A DNA stretch of 64,000 nt from Leptospira soteropolitanensis (GTDB taxonomy: Bacteria; Spirochaetota; Leptospiria; Leptospirales; Leptospiraceae). Positions 1 to 8,906 of this stretch are shown here, one piece after another (positions within the stretch are counted from its first letter, which is position 1; the number at the start of each line of letters is the position of its first letter). Both the position numbers and the translations under genes were made by a program. The notes under the pieces are model-generated. The model did no database searches. It saw only the letters and a list, made by a program, of their open reading frames with translations, and was not told where the DNA came from. The stretch covers positions 73,932 through 137,931 of the forward strand of contig NZ_JAMQPN010000010.1 in the NCBI RefSeq assembly GCF_026151655.1, in the 5' to 3' direction.

Positions 1-36
1 TGCAACAGAAAGTAGAACAACAATGATTTTTTTCAT
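1..36 (-). CDS. N-terminus of an exported protein (cut by window edge)
   Basis: Only the first twelve codons lie in the window. They read MKKIIVVLLSVA, a basic start followed by a hydrophobic run, which is typical of a signal peptide. A good ribosome-binding site, AAGGGAGAG, lies just upstream of the ATG. The stop of the next gene on the same strand is 12 bases upstream, so the two are probably co-transcribed. Nothing can be said about function. Confidence 0.6.
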   Translation of the reverse strand, partial: MKKIIVVLLSVA

Positions 37-48
37 GTCCGCTCTCCC

Positions 49-444
49 TTATTTCACAGGGCCAGTTTTTAGTGTGATCGCTTTTGCCTTAACGGTGATA
101 CAAGTGCTAGAAGCAAAAAAGTAGTTTGTAGACTCATATTCAAATCTTGGATTTACCAAGTAGTTTGCACCTTCCACTTTGGAAATCGCATCAAAGATCG
201 CTTGAGCTTCAATGTAATCATTTGTAAAAACAGAAGAGACGAATCCAATTTTTCTAGTTGCTCCTGTAGGGAAAATTAGAATTCTTCCACCACAAGATTT
301 ACCTGTTGTGTCACCGCTGATTGTATAATCTGCAGGTGCAAGATCTACAGGTGTTGTGTACAAACCTGGAATAGTTTTTGTAGTAGATGAGCAGTTAGCA
401 ACAAACGCTACTGCAACGATTAAAAAAAGTAGACTTTTTTTCAA
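49..444 (-). CDS. small putative lipoprotein
   Basis: A 131-residue protein with a signal peptide ending in VANCSS, which fits a spirochaetal lipobox with the acylated Cys near residue 18. The start codon is TTG, preceded at good spacing by GGAGGAAC, so the TTG start is well supported. Two further Cys (in GKSCGG and SSTCIT) could form a disulfide in the periplasm or at the cell surface. I do not recognise the family. The layout of short beta-prone segments loosely recalls TRL-type lipoproteins, but that is only an impression. A sigma70-like promoter sits upstream, and the truncated exported protein follows downstream. Confidence 0.7.
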   Translation of the reverse strand: MKKSLLFLIVAVAFVANCSSTTKTIPGLYTTPVDLAPADYTISGDTTGKSCGGRILIFPTGATRKIGFVSSVFTNDYIEAQAIFDAISKVEGANYLVNPRFEYESTNYFFASSTCITVKAKAITLKTGPVK

Positions 445-466
445 GTTAAGTTCCTCCGAAAGTCCA

Positions 467-495
467 AATTAGTAAGGTTAATTTGAATCAGTCAA
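467..495 (-). promoter_or_regulatory. candidate sigma70-type promoter
   Basis: On the minus strand TTGACT (495-490) is followed after 17 bases by CTAATT (472-467). An overlapping TACTAA at 15-base spacing is an alternative -10. It lies about 25 bases upstream of the TTG start of the small lipoprotein at 444. This is seen by eye only, and the -10 match is imperfect. Confidence 0.35.
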
Positions 496-504
496 ACTAA
501 ATTA

Positions 505-1266
505 TTAAATCTGTGATTCAATTTCTTTCCAAACCTTTTGAAAATTTCTGGATCGGTCTAAATAATTGTAACGAGTGTTTACGGGTTCCTTTTGTTTTGA
601 TTCTAATCCTTCCACGTGTAAAACGGTTTTTGTTTCCATCTGAACCCAAACGAGGATCAGTTTTGCCCTAACGCCAGCCATACAACCCCAGTCTTGCCCG
701 TTGAACCAACCTGCATTATGTGAATAAGAATATTGCACTATAGGAATCAATAAAACACCACGTTTCCCTTTAAAATCATAGCCGGATTGCAACTTAAATT
801 CAGGTATTTCGTTGGGAATGTTGATATTATCAACACCTTCATCGATCACTTTTGTGAAATCTTTTCGGAACTGAACTTGGAAGAGTTTAGATGGTTGCGG
901 AATGGTAAATTTTTGGTAAGATTTTAGACTTTTTGTCAAGATTGCTTGGACGGTATTTACGGATTCTTCCTTAACCCCTGTTTCGTTGAGAAACTCTATC
1001 TGTTTGGTAACAACTTGCTCTCCCCAGATGGTTTTTTCTCTGCTGATCCCGCCAGAAAAATTGATATCACCAACAAACAGATTCTTGTTGTAGATTTCCT
1101 TTTTGTTGGTTATGGGGATGAGATCTTTTAAGAGTAAAATTTCTTCTGATATAAAAAGTTCAGATTCGCCAAGCGCTGGCAAACGAGAGAGGGCCGAACT
1201 ACTGGAGGAACAAGAGGCAAAAAAAGAAAGGATTAGAAAAATAATCGGAAGTAGTAATGTCTGCAT
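505..1266 (-). CDS. putative lipoprotein of unknown function
   Basis: A 253-residue protein. The ATG at 1266 is chosen because it is preceded by AGGTGA at good spacing and opens a clean lipoprotein signal (MQTLLLPIIFL, then SFFASCSSSSS). The frame stays open further upstream, but that stretch is basic and would bury the signal peptide. The mature part is unfamiliar and has a central beta-rich region with Trp and Gly (GWFNGQDWGCMAG). The gene is divergent from the DUF4105 gene starting at 1341, leaving about 75 bases for both promoters. It probably sits in the periplasm or outer membrane. No function is assigned. Confidence 0.65.
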   Translation of the reverse strand: MQTLLLPIIFLILSFFASCSSSSSALSRLPALGESELFISEEILLLKDLIPITNKKEIYNKNLFVGDINFSGGISREKTIWGEQVVTKQIEFLNETGVKEESVNTVQAILTKSLKSYQKFTIPQPSKLFQVQFRKDFTKVIDEGVDNINIPNEIPEFKLQSGYDFKGKRGVLLIPIVQYSYSHNAGWFNGQDWGCMAGVRAKLILVWVQMETKTVLHVEGLESKQKEPVNTRYNYLDRSRNFQKVWKEIESQI

Positions 1267-1340
1267 TTCACCTATTGAAAGGCATTCAGACCTAAGAAAA
1301 AAGCATTTTTTCATTTTGGCCCATACAGATTCTCGTCTTT

Positions 1341-3398
1341 GTGTTTGGGCCAAGGCGAAAATTATGGGTAATTTGTTTTCTTGTGCTGGTAAGCAGCGGA
1401 AAACTATTTATTCTTAAGGCAGACCCTTTAGTCCTTGAAACGTTTGATCTCCAGAAGACAAAAGAATGGGGGCGGTACCAACCGAATTCTCCTGAAAATT
1501 CTCATCAATTAACAGAACTTTTATTACAATCAGATAAACTTCGATTATATGAAGATGTTGGCTGGATTCAGTTGCTTCATTATGAAAAAAAAGGAGAGGG
1601 GAAATTTAAAAGTGAAGTAAATTCAGAACGTTTCTTTTTTGATCCCAAGGGAAGGGTAAATCCGAGGGCAGAACTAGAAGCTACAATTCGAAGTTTTTTT
1701 GTAACAGAAGCGATCCCTGATAGTTTGCTGCATCCACTTTGTTCTTATCCTGCTCGTTATAATTTTCTTAAAAAACACTTATTTTTTGAATTTTTTGATA
1801 TATCGAAAGTTAGGTGTGATCGGTATAAAAATTGGAAGAATTCTTTGCAGGTAAATTCGGTATCCATTGTTTTTGCTTCATACTATTTACAATCTCCTGC
1901 TTCCTACTTTGGACATACATTATTAAAACTGAATCAAAATGCGAATGCCATTTCTCAATCAGAAATATTGGATTATGGCTTAAATTATGCGGCAGATGCT
2001 CAAAGTATAAATCCAATAAGTTACGCCTATTTTGGGTTAACTGGTGGTTACCAAGGAAAGTTTTATCTTTTTCCGTATTACTTAAAAGTAAATGAATATA
2101 ATGATTTGGAAAATCGCGATCTTTGGGAGTATGAAATTAGATTAAATGAAGAAGAGGTGGATATTTTAATTTCCCATTTATGGGAATTGTCTAGAGCTGA
2201 GTTCCATTATTATTTTTTAAATAAAAATTGTTCATATCAATTAATGGAATTATTGGAAGTTGCTAAACCGAATTTGGATTTAAAGTCGAAGTTGGGAATT
2301 GTGGTCTCACCGGTAGATACAATTAAATTCTATTTAAGCACAAAGGATTTGATATCTGAAAAAAAATTTCGACCGTCACTATATACAGAAATTAAATCAA
2401 AACTCTTGGAAATGAATGCAGAGGAAAAAGAAATATTTTGGGCATTGACTGACTTCTCCAATACTCGTATGGAAGTAAATAGGTTATTAGAAACTCCTAA
2501 TAAGATTCGATCGGATTTAATTTTAGATGCTGTTTTAGAAACTTATCGGTATCAAAAAAATAGAGGCGTTGATTTTTCAGAATCAGCGAAACTTAGCTAC
2601 AAACAGTGGTTAAATTTGAGAAGTCAAATAAAAGAGGAGAACTTGGATTATAAGTTAAATTTTGAAACAAGTTTTCCCCCAGAATCGTCCCATCCAATGG
2701 GAAGGGTTTCCTTAGGTAGTGGATATTCCAACTTGGGTAGTTTTGTGGAATGGAAATATCGTCTAGCTTATCATGATTTGTTAAATTCTTCTAAGGGTTC
2801 TACGCCTAACGGTGAGTTGGTGTTTTTTGACGGGGCAGTTCGCAATTACGAAGGTAAAAGACCTGAATTTTCGTCTTTATCAATCATGCGAATTCTTTCT
2901 TTACAGCCTTACAATTCCATATCCAAACAATTGTCTTACTTATTTGATTTTGGTTGGCAGACCACTGTTTTTACTAAGGAAAAAGATTATTTTAGTCAGG
3001 TTCGCTCTATTGATGATTCGAATCCTTATTACAGAAAGCAGGTATCTAATATTGATGTTGGCGTCGGCTATACTTTAGCTGATGAGTTTTCCAAATCCTC
3101 ACCTAAATTTGGAGTATTTTCATTATTAGCTGGAGGTAAGTTCCAATCGCACCCATCATTTGAAACTGGATCTCGGTTTGGACCCAATGTCCAAGGAATC
3201 TATCAAAAAGAATTGGGAAATTGGAAAATCTTAGGAAGTCTCATTGCACAGCATTATACATTTAGTCGTGATCTAAATGTCGGTGTAGGTAGTCTCAAAT
3301 TGCGGTATTTGTTTTCAGATACCGCAGAATTTAGATTAGAGTTATTTTCAGAGAGACTGTATAGAGAGTTTAACCTCTCCTTTCACTATTTGTTTTGA
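1341..3398 (+). CDS. DUF4105 (Lnb N-terminal domain-like) exported protein
   Basis: A 685-residue protein. It opens with an RRK-plus-hydrophobic signal segment and then carries the conserved pattern of DUF4105: SPASYFGHTLLKL (His about residue 192) and, about 100 residues on, LNKNCSYQLMELLE (Cys about 297). In Bacteroides the DUF4105 protein Lnb is a lipoprotein N-acyltransferase, and the His and Cys seen here are the expected active-site pair of that fold. The C-terminal half, from about residue 440, alternates short aromatic strands and ends in Phe (FHYLF), like an outer-membrane beta-barrel. The start is GTG without a clear Shine-Dalgarno sequence. Whether it acylates lipoproteins is inference; other DUF4105 proteins have no known role. 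Confidence 0.65.
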   Translation: MFGPRRKLWVICFLVLVSSGKLFILKADPLVLETFDLQKTKEWGRYQPNSPENSHQLTELLLQSDKLRLYEDVGWIQLLHYEKKGEGKFKSEVNSERFFFDPKGRVNPRAELEATIRSFFVTEAIPDSLLHPLCSYPARYNFLKKHLFFEFFDISKVRCDRYKNWKNSLQVNSVSIVFASYYLQSPASYFGHTLLKLNQNANAISQSEILDYGLNYAADAQSINPISYAYFGLTGGYQGKFYLFPYYLKVNEYNDLENRDLWEYEIRLNEEEVDILISHLWELSRAEFHYYFLNKNCSYQLMELLEVAKPNLDLKSKLGIVVSPVDTIKFYLSTKDLISEKKFRPSLYTEIKSKLLEMNAEEKEIFWALTDFSNTRMEVNRLLETPNKIRSDLILDAVLETYRYQKNRGVDFSESAKLSYKQWLNLRSQIKEENLDYKLNFETSFPPESSHPMGRVSLGSGYSNLGSFVEWKYRLAYHDLLNSSKGSTPNGELVFFDGAVRNYEGKRPEFSSLSIMRILSLQPYNSISKQLSYLFDFGWQTTVFTKEKDYFSQVRSIDDSNPYYRKQVSNIDVGVGYTLADEFSKSSPKFGVFSLLAGGKFQSHPSFETGSRFGPNVQGIYQKELGNWKILGSLIAQHYTFSRDLNVGVGSLKLRYLFSDTAEFRLELFSERLYREFNLSFHYLF

Positions 3399-3425
3399 TG
3401 ATTATTTGAGTAATAAGCATTGAGT

Positions 3426-4760
3426 TTAAGATTCCTCTGGTATAACCTGTTTTTGATTTCTATAATGCGCAATGTAGGTGATAAGCACTAATGTTCCGAC
3501 AGGAACAGCAAAATAGATATGTACTTGAATGAGTCCTGCAATCATTCCCAAAATTCCGCCTAAAAATTGTATCACAACAAGGTTTCCACCGGTATTATCC
3601 AAAATCATTTTTTCCAAATCATCTGTATCAAGAGCCATCACTCGTTCTTCCACAAGAGCAGTAACATTGATATTGTGGACAAATTTTTCTATATTGGTTT
3701 TGAGATAAACTTTCCCTTCTTCGCTATTCATAAATTCAAGAAGGCGTTTTTTAACCCAATCTACAGCACGAAAGAAATTCTTTTCAATTTCTTCCCAGTT
3801 GTTCGGATCATCTAAATAGGACTGCAACCTTTCAATTCCCGATGGCAAAAGGTTTTGTCTGGCATAGTCGCCACTGGCTTCCAACCAATTGGAAATTTTT
3901 CCTGTGATGAATTCTTGTGTTTCTTTGGAGTTTAATCGTTCCTGAAGGCCTGCCATCATTTCGTCCATCATCTTCATAAACTGATCTGAAGTTTCTGGAT
4001 CTTTAACGAAACGTTCCAAAAGTTCACGAATGGCATCTTCATTGAAAGAAAAAATCTTTTTCACTCCGATTCCAATTTTACCAAGAGTACTTCTGGTTTT
4101 TAAATACTCTTCCAAACCTTCGTTGAGTAAGTTTGCGAGCTTCGGCATTTCTTCTAAAAGAATCACTCGAAGTTGTTTTCCTAGTTCTTCACGATTGGTT
4201 TCTTCTGTTAAATAATAGGTGAGGCGATTTTTTGTATAGTCCCAAAGTTTTTGTACTTCTTCCGGGCGTTCTGCCATCTTTTTCATTGTCTCTTCTGAAA
4301 AATCAAAGATGACTTCTAAAATTTCTGGTCCTCTTTCCTTTAACATGGATATGATTTTGGTCACAAGCATGGTGCGGATTTCTTCGTTATGAATTGCCTC
4401 ATCAATTTCTTTGACAATTTTTTGTATCCCAGTTTCTACTAGGTTTCGTTCATAGATATAAGTTAAAATGATATCGGGGTGAAGTAAATTACTTTGGATA
4501 CTTTCACCAAGTGATTTTGCGATTTTTGATTTGTTTTTGGGAACAAGGCCTGACCAACCAAGCACCTTACCATGTTTAGGTTGGAATAACATTTTGATCG
4601 CTAGAAAATTTGTGAAATAACCCACCATCCCTGCCATAAGCACCACGAAAACCGCGTTGACCCAAACATTTCCTTCGTAATAAAGTTGGAATCCTCCACC
4701 AATGATGGAGAAGATAACAAGGAGTCTACGGTACCAAGTATCTAATTTTGCTACATCCAT
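3426..4760 (-). CDS. DUF445 family membrane protein
   Basis: A 444-residue protein with an N-terminal membrane pair (about 12-30 and 33-55). The DUF445 signature follows: GYFTNFLAIKMLFQP, then a GLVPKNKSKIAKSLGE-type segment. The long central part (about 90-390) is helical and charged, and another hydrophobic segment ends the protein (about 400-430). The family is widespread and its biochemical role is unknown. It is the last gene of a minus-strand run rimI-SDR-DUF445. Its ATG lies one base after the SDR stop and is preceded by AGGAATAGG, so the genes are almost certainly co-transcribed. Confidence 0.85.
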   Translation of the reverse strand: MDVAKLDTWYRRLLVIFSIIGGGFQLYYEGNVWVNAVFVVLMAGMVGYFTNFLAIKMLFQPKHGKVLGWSGLVPKNKSKIAKSLGESIQSNLLHPDIILTYIYERNLVETGIQKIVKEIDEAIHNEEIRTMLVTKIISMLKERGPEILEVIFDFSEETMKKMAERPEEVQKLWDYTKNRLTYYLTEETNREELGKQLRVILLEEMPKLANLLNEGLEEYLKTRSTLGKIGIGVKKIFSFNEDAIRELLERFVKDPETSDQFMKMMDEMMAGLQERLNSKETQEFITGKISNWLEASGDYARQNLLPSGIERLQSYLDDPNNWEEIEKNFFRAVDWVKKRLLEFMNSEEGKVYLKTNIEKFVHNINVTALVEERVMALDTDDLEKMILDNTGGNLVVIQFLGGILGMIAGLIQVHIYFAVPVGTLVLITYIAHYRNQKQVIPEES

Positions 4761-4761
4761 C

Positions 4762-5535
4762 CTATTCCTCTTCCAACTTTAAATATCGTCCGCTTAATCT
4801 ACGTAAGAAACCTCTTGGGATTAGTTCTGATACAGTGATTGCTCCTTGATTGAAGGAACCAGTGATACAAACCGCTTGGTTATAACGAAGTGCATTTAAT
4901 GATTCCTCCACAACAACATCTGCATTTTGCCACATAAAGGATGGATATTTAGATTTGTTAATCCCTGCTCTTTGGTGGAAGTCTGAATGAGTGAGTCCAG
5001 GACAAAGTGCTTGGACATAAATCCCATGAAGTTTTGCTTCTTCGTGGATGGACTCAGTAAAGGATTTAACGAAAGCTTTGGTGGCTGCATAAATGGCACT
5101 ACCTGGTGCAGGCAAATAACCGGCGATAGATGCTACGTTAATTAAATAACCTTTTTTATTTTTTTTGAATCGGTTGAGCGTGACGTGACTTAGGTGCACT
5201 AAAGTTTTTACATTCAGATTGACTTCATCTAATTCTTTGTCTAGTGGAAGAGCTGCAAACTCACCCACAGTTCCAAATCCTGCATTGTTGACGAGAAGTT
5301 CTGCGTCTTTGTCTTTGGAAATGATATCAGCTAGTTCTTCCACATCCTTTTTTTTGGTAAGATCTAAAGCGAAGTATTTTAATATACCCCTGGATTTAGG
5401 TTCTAATTCTAAAATAACTTTTTTTAAATCGGATTCCGTACGGGAAATTAAAAAGACATTATAGTCTTTTGCAAGAGCACGAACAAATTCTTTTCCAATT
5501 CCTTGGGATGCGCCAGTGACATATGCATTTTTCAT
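4762..5535 (-). CDS. short-chain dehydrogenase/reductase
   Basis: A 257-residue classical SDR. It carries the nucleotide-binding TGASQGIG at residues 7-14, an NNAGFG motif (about 86-91), and the catalytic Ser and YxxxK (YAATK, about 149-153) after NVASIAGY. The length and motif order fit the DltE/YqjQ-like group of NAD(P)-dependent reductases. The substrate cannot be told from sequence. Its ATG overlaps the rimI stop as ATGA, so translation is probably coupled to rimI, and DUF445 follows after one base. Confidence 0.88.
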   Translation of the reverse strand: MKNAYVTGASQGIGKEFVRALAKDYNVFLISRTESDLKKVILELEPKSRGILKYFALDLTKKKDVEELADIISKDKDAELLVNNAGFGTVGEFAALPLDKELDEVNLNVKTLVHLSHVTLNRFKKNKKGYLINVASIAGYLPAPGSAIYAATKAFVKSFTESIHEEAKLHGIYVQALCPGLTHSDFHQRAGINKSKYPSFMWQNADVVVEESLNALRYNQAVCITGSFNQGAITVSELIPRGFLRRLSGRYLKLEEE

Positions 5536-5960
5536 TCTGATGGATTCCTTTTCATTAGGACGGCTGTAGATCCGTCCGGGTAATATTTTTTGCGTCTCTC
5601 TAATTCGATAAAACCAACGGATTGGTAGAGTGTTACGGCACCATAATTTGATTCCTTTACTTCCAAAAAGAATTCTTTTTTTGGAAATTCTTGGAATAAT
5701 GCCATCAAAAGATTTTTTGCCAAACCTAACTTTCGATAGTTGGGAAGTGTTGCGATCCGAAAGATTTCAATCTCCCAAGGAGTTTCACAAATAAGTGCAT
5801 AACTCTTTATTTCTGGATCTCCCAAACCGAAAGCCACATGGAATTCAAGATGGGTTTGGATCATTTTTTCTGTCCATTCCTCTCCCGAAAAACAAAGAGA
5901 TTCCCACCCAAGGAGGAGGGGAAGATCGGATTCACCCAGCCTTCGAAAACTATGAGACAT
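5532..5960 (-). CDS. rimI: GNAT acetyltransferase, RimI-like
   Basis: A 142-residue GNAT protein. The acetyl-CoA-binding region is PNYRKLGLAKNLL, and the end of the fold reads SNYGAVTLYQSVGFIELERR followed by KYYPDGSTAVLMKR. The YYPDG...A..M ending is typical of RimI, the N-alpha-acetyltransferase of ribosomal protein S18, so that role is likely though not proven. The ATG at 5960 is chosen; a GTG two codons upstream (5966) is equally open, and neither has a strong ribosome-binding site. It is the first gene of the rimI-SDR-DUF445 operon and is divergent from the TPR lipoprotein at 6011. Confidence 0.75.
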   Translation of the reverse strand: MSHSFRRLGESDLPLLLGWESLCFSGEEWTEKMIQTHLEFHVAFGLGDPEIKSYALICETPWEIEIFRIATLPNYRKLGLAKNLLMALFQEFPKKEFFLEVKESNYGAVTLYQSVGFIELERRKKYYPDGSTAVLMKRNPSE

Positions 5961-6010
5961 AATCACATTTTTTTCTTTTCATCTAAAAGAAAGAAACTAA
6001 AATCGAACCG

Positions 6011-6928
6011 ATGGGCACAAAAAACAGCAGGTTTTCTTTGGTCTCCTTGCCACTCGGTTTTTTCCTCCTCCTGCTTGGATTCAGTTTGATCGGCTGTGAC
6101 TATCTCAAGTCCCTTACCGAATCTAAATACCGCAAACGAATTGGAGGAGAATTGCCTTCCGAAAAAGACATCGTCAATTGGAAAGAGAAGTTGGCTTTGG
6201 AAGAGGCTGAAATCGAAGAGATGGACAAACGGATTCGCAAAATGGTCCAAAAGTCCAACCAGTCGGCTGCCCTTTCTTGGAAAATTGCCCGAGCTTATAT
6301 GCGAGCCGGCTCTGCTGACCTAGGTGTCCGTTATTATGAAGAAGCAATCGGAGAAACTTTGCCAAATGCAAAACAGGGTGGATATGAAATCCACTCTTAT
6401 GAGTCTGCTTTACCTTTTTTTGAAAAAGCTATCCAATCTGGAAAGTTAGACAAGCAGTTGTTATATGAGACTGCTGTCGCTTATGCTAATGCTTCCAAGG
6501 ATATGGGGTGGGAGCCGGTCAGACGAAATCGTGCGGTTGGACTTTTGAAACAACTTTCCAAATTAGACAAAGAGGATTCTAGATTCCCATTTCAATTGGC
6601 TCTCATTTATTTTGATTCTTCTTTGAAGGATGAAGCATGGAATGGAAAACTTTCGAATGGCTATGATGAAGTAGAGATTGCTTTTTTACTTCTCGATCAA
6701 ATCCTACGCAAAGAACCTTACAATGTCCCAACTCGGTTTGCTAAGGCCAATTTTTTATACCAAGTGGGAAAAACAAATTTAGCCTATGATGAATATACAC
6801 GAATCAAATCTATATTGGAAGAGATGAAAGAAAAAGGTTCGATTCGAGAACCTTTGGAAGAAAATTCTTCTTATCGCAATGTGATTAAAAATCTAAACCA
6901 ATTAGGGGCCCAAAACAAATCAAACTGA
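6011..6928 (+). CDS. TPR-containing lipoprotein
   Basis: A 305-residue protein with a long hydrophobic signal (LGFFLLLLGFSLIGC) that puts the lipidated Cys at residue 29. A charged helical stretch follows, then repeated helix pairs with TPR character: AWKIARAYMRAGSADLG-like, LLYETAVAYANASK, and NVPTRFAKANFLYQVGKTNLAYDEYTRI. Such lipoproteins usually serve as scaffolds at the inner or outer membrane; the partner is unknown. dprA starts 11 bases after its stop, so the two may share a transcript without a functional link. Confidence 0.7.
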   Translation: MGTKNSRFSLVSLPLGFFLLLLGFSLIGCDYLKSLTESKYRKRIGGELPSEKDIVNWKEKLALEEAEIEEMDKRIRKMVQKSNQSAALSWKIARAYMRAGSADLGVRYYEEAIGETLPNAKQGGYEIHSYESALPFFEKAIQSGKLDKQLLYETAVAYANASKDMGWEPVRRNRAVGLLKQLSKLDKEDSRFPFQLALIYFDSSLKDEAWNGKLSNGYDEVEIAFLLLDQILRKEPYNVPTRFAKANFLYQVGKTNLAYDEYTRIKSILEEMKEKGSIREPLEENSSYRNVIKNLNQLGAQNKSN

Positions 6929-6939
6929 CCTCTTAGATT

Positions 6940-7866
6940 GTGGTCGTTTCCATTTTGGGACATCCTAAAATTTCCGCTTTTTTGCGGAAAACAAGAGTTT
7001 GGTGCAAGTATAAACATTTTTCTGAATTGTATCAGGTTTTGTCCATACACTTAGATGAGGAAATTTGGAAGCAATACTTAGCAGAATGTACTCAATGGGA
7101 AAAATCAAAAGATCCGAATTGGAAACTTGTTAGTATTTTTGATCCCGAGTATCCCAAAACTTTAAAAGAAATCTATGACCCGCCACTGGTATTAGCTTGT
7201 TTGGGTAATCTCTCATTATTAAAATCCTCAATAGTAGCCATAGTGGGTACAAGAAAGTCTTCGCCAGTTTCGCTTTCTGCAACAAGAAAGTTGGTCGAAG
7301 TTTTGTCGGCAAACAAGAGTTTATCGATTGTTTCAGGTATGGCCCTCGGCATTGATAGGGAGGCCTTTCTTTCTGCTTGGGAATTTGGACTTCCGGTCAT
7401 TGGAGTTCTGGGAACAACTTTGGGAATGGAATACCCACCAGGAAATCGAGATCTGTATAAAAGAATCAAGGAAGATCCTAATCAACTTCTGATTACCGAA
7501 TTTTTACTCAAAACAGAACCTGCTAAATGGACCTTCCCAAAACGAAACCGAGTGATTTCTGGTCTTTCGGACAAAGTTTACATAATGGAATCTGGAAGAA
7601 AATCAGGAACTATTTCGACTGCCTATAGTGCGATGGAACAGAACCGAGAAATTTATGTGTTTGACCATCCGAAACAGTTTGATAACGAAGGTGGAAGGTT
7701 ACTCATTAGACAAGGTGCCCATAAGTTAATTAGCGAAATCAAGTTCTCAATAGAAGAAGTAAAAGTAAAGAATGCTTCGATGAGTTATGAAGATTGGTGT
7801 AAAAAACGAACCATCCCTTCAGAAATTCGAAGAGATGGTAGATGGGATTTTGATTTTAACCTTTAA
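6940..7866 (+). CDS. dprA: DNA-processing protein DprA
   Basis: A 308-residue DprA/Smf protein that binds single-stranded DNA and loads RecA during natural transformation. The Rossmann core is clear: VAIVGTRKSSPVS (about 97-109), SIVSGMALGIDREA, VIGVLGTTLGMEYPP, ITEFLL, PKRNRVISGLSDKVYIMES, and GTISTAYSAMEQNREIYVF. It stops shortly after the core, so the C-terminal winged-helix domain present in many DprA proteins seems to be absent. The start is GTG at 6940 with a weak ribosome-binding site. Its last 11 bases overlap the convergent exchanger gene. Confidence 0.88.
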   Translation: MVVSILGHPKISAFLRKTRVWCKYKHFSELYQVLSIHLDEEIWKQYLAECTQWEKSKDPNWKLVSIFDPEYPKTLKEIYDPPLVLACLGNLSLLKSSIVAIVGTRKSSPVSLSATRKLVEVLSANKSLSIVSGMALGIDREAFLSAWEFGLPVIGVLGTTLGMEYPPGNRDLYKRIKEDPNQLLITEFLLKTEPAKWTFPKRNRVISGLSDKVYIMESGRKSGTISTAYSAMEQNREIYVFDHPKQFDNEGGRLLIRQGAHKLISEIKFSIEEVKVKNASMSYEDWCKKRTIPSEIRRDGRWDFDFNL

Positions 7867-8890
7867 AAATAAATCCTGCTGCGGTTGCTATAATATAAAT
7901 GATTAACAAAAAAACACCAAACGGTCGTTTAATTTTGTCTTTTGAAAATACAATCCCTAAACGAAAGAGTACAAGAACAATGAGCATCGATGGAAAGTAG
8001 AATGTAAAAAAACTAACTGGAGCTTCTAGTCCGGTTTTTGTTACTGCCGCGGCGGCACCGGAAACAAAAAGAACATTCAAAATATCGGCTCCGATGATAT
8101 TTCCAACGGCAAGTTCCGAATGCCCTCGTCTAGAGGCTTGGATGGCCGTAACAAGTTCCGGAAGGGAAGTTCCAAAGGCAACAAGAGTAGCACCAATAAT
8201 TGAGTCGGGAATGGATAGTCGAACCGCTGTTTCTTGGACAGAAGGGATAAGAACCTTCGATGATAAAATCACAAGAGTGATGGCCACTACGAGTTTTAAA
8301 AGAATAACCCCAAAAGGAGATTCATCATATTCGGTTGTGGCATCAATTCCTGCTTCTACTTCGCCCGGCTTGGAACGAGACCAACGAATGCTTAAATAAA
8401 TATAAACAGCAAGAAGGATTAAAAATACAAAACCGGTTCCTTGGTCGATTCTTCCCCCTGTGGAGAAAACCGATGTTAGGTTTGACCAAGGTAAAGCTGC
8501 AAACACGAGTAAAAATCCTGCAAGTACTTGGATCCAACCTTGGCGATTGACTAGTCGTTTGTCAATGTCAGGCGGTGAAATAAGGATGGCGATTCCCAAA
8601 ATCAGTCCCGTATCACAGATGATGGAACCAACGGCATTTCCCAGTGCAATTCCTGGATTTCCTTCCAAAGCGGAAAGAACAGATACGGAGACTTCGGGGA
8701 GGGTTGTACCCAAACTTACGATGGTGGCCCCGATAATCATTTTAGGAACACCCCATCTTGTGGAAAGGGAAACTGCTTCATCCACGAGAACGTCTGCGGC
8801 TTTACCCAAAACTAGGATGGAGCCGATGATAACGAGTAAAAGAACTGGTAAGGGGAGGGTTTGAAAAGTTGCAGTAAGAAATGCATCCAT
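7856..8890 (-). CDS. CaCA-family sodium/calcium exchanger
   Basis: A 344-residue membrane protein built of two homologous halves. Each half carries the alpha-repeat of the cation/Ca2+ antiporters: GATIVSLGTTLPEVSVSV (about 54-71), then NAVGSIICDTGL, and in the second half GATLVAFGTSLPELVTAI, then NIIGADILNVLF. About ten hydrophobic helices surround them. The family exchanges Na+ (or H+) for Ca2+ in the inner membrane, and the acidic Glu in each repeat binds the ion. The closest familiar relatives are YrbG-like proteins. The start lies only 16 bases from the divergent gene at 8907. Confidence 0.88.
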   Translation of the reverse strand: MDAFLTATFQTLPLPVLLLVIIGSILVLGKAADVLVDEAVSLSTRWGVPKMIIGATIVSLGTTLPEVSVSVLSALEGNPGIALGNAVGSIICDTGLILGIAILISPPDIDKRLVNRQGWIQVLAGFLLVFAALPWSNLTSVFSTGGRIDQGTGFVFLILLAVYIYLSIRWSRSKPGEVEAGIDATTEYDESPFGVILLKLVVAITLVILSSKVLIPSVQETAVRLSIPDSIIGATLVAFGTSLPELVTAIQASRRGHSELAVGNIIGADILNVLFVSGAAAAVTKTGLEAPVSFFTFYFPSMLIVLVLFRLGIVFSKDKIKRPFGVFLLIIYIIATAAGFIFKG

Positions 8891-8906
8891 AGATAACGGT
8901 CAGAAT

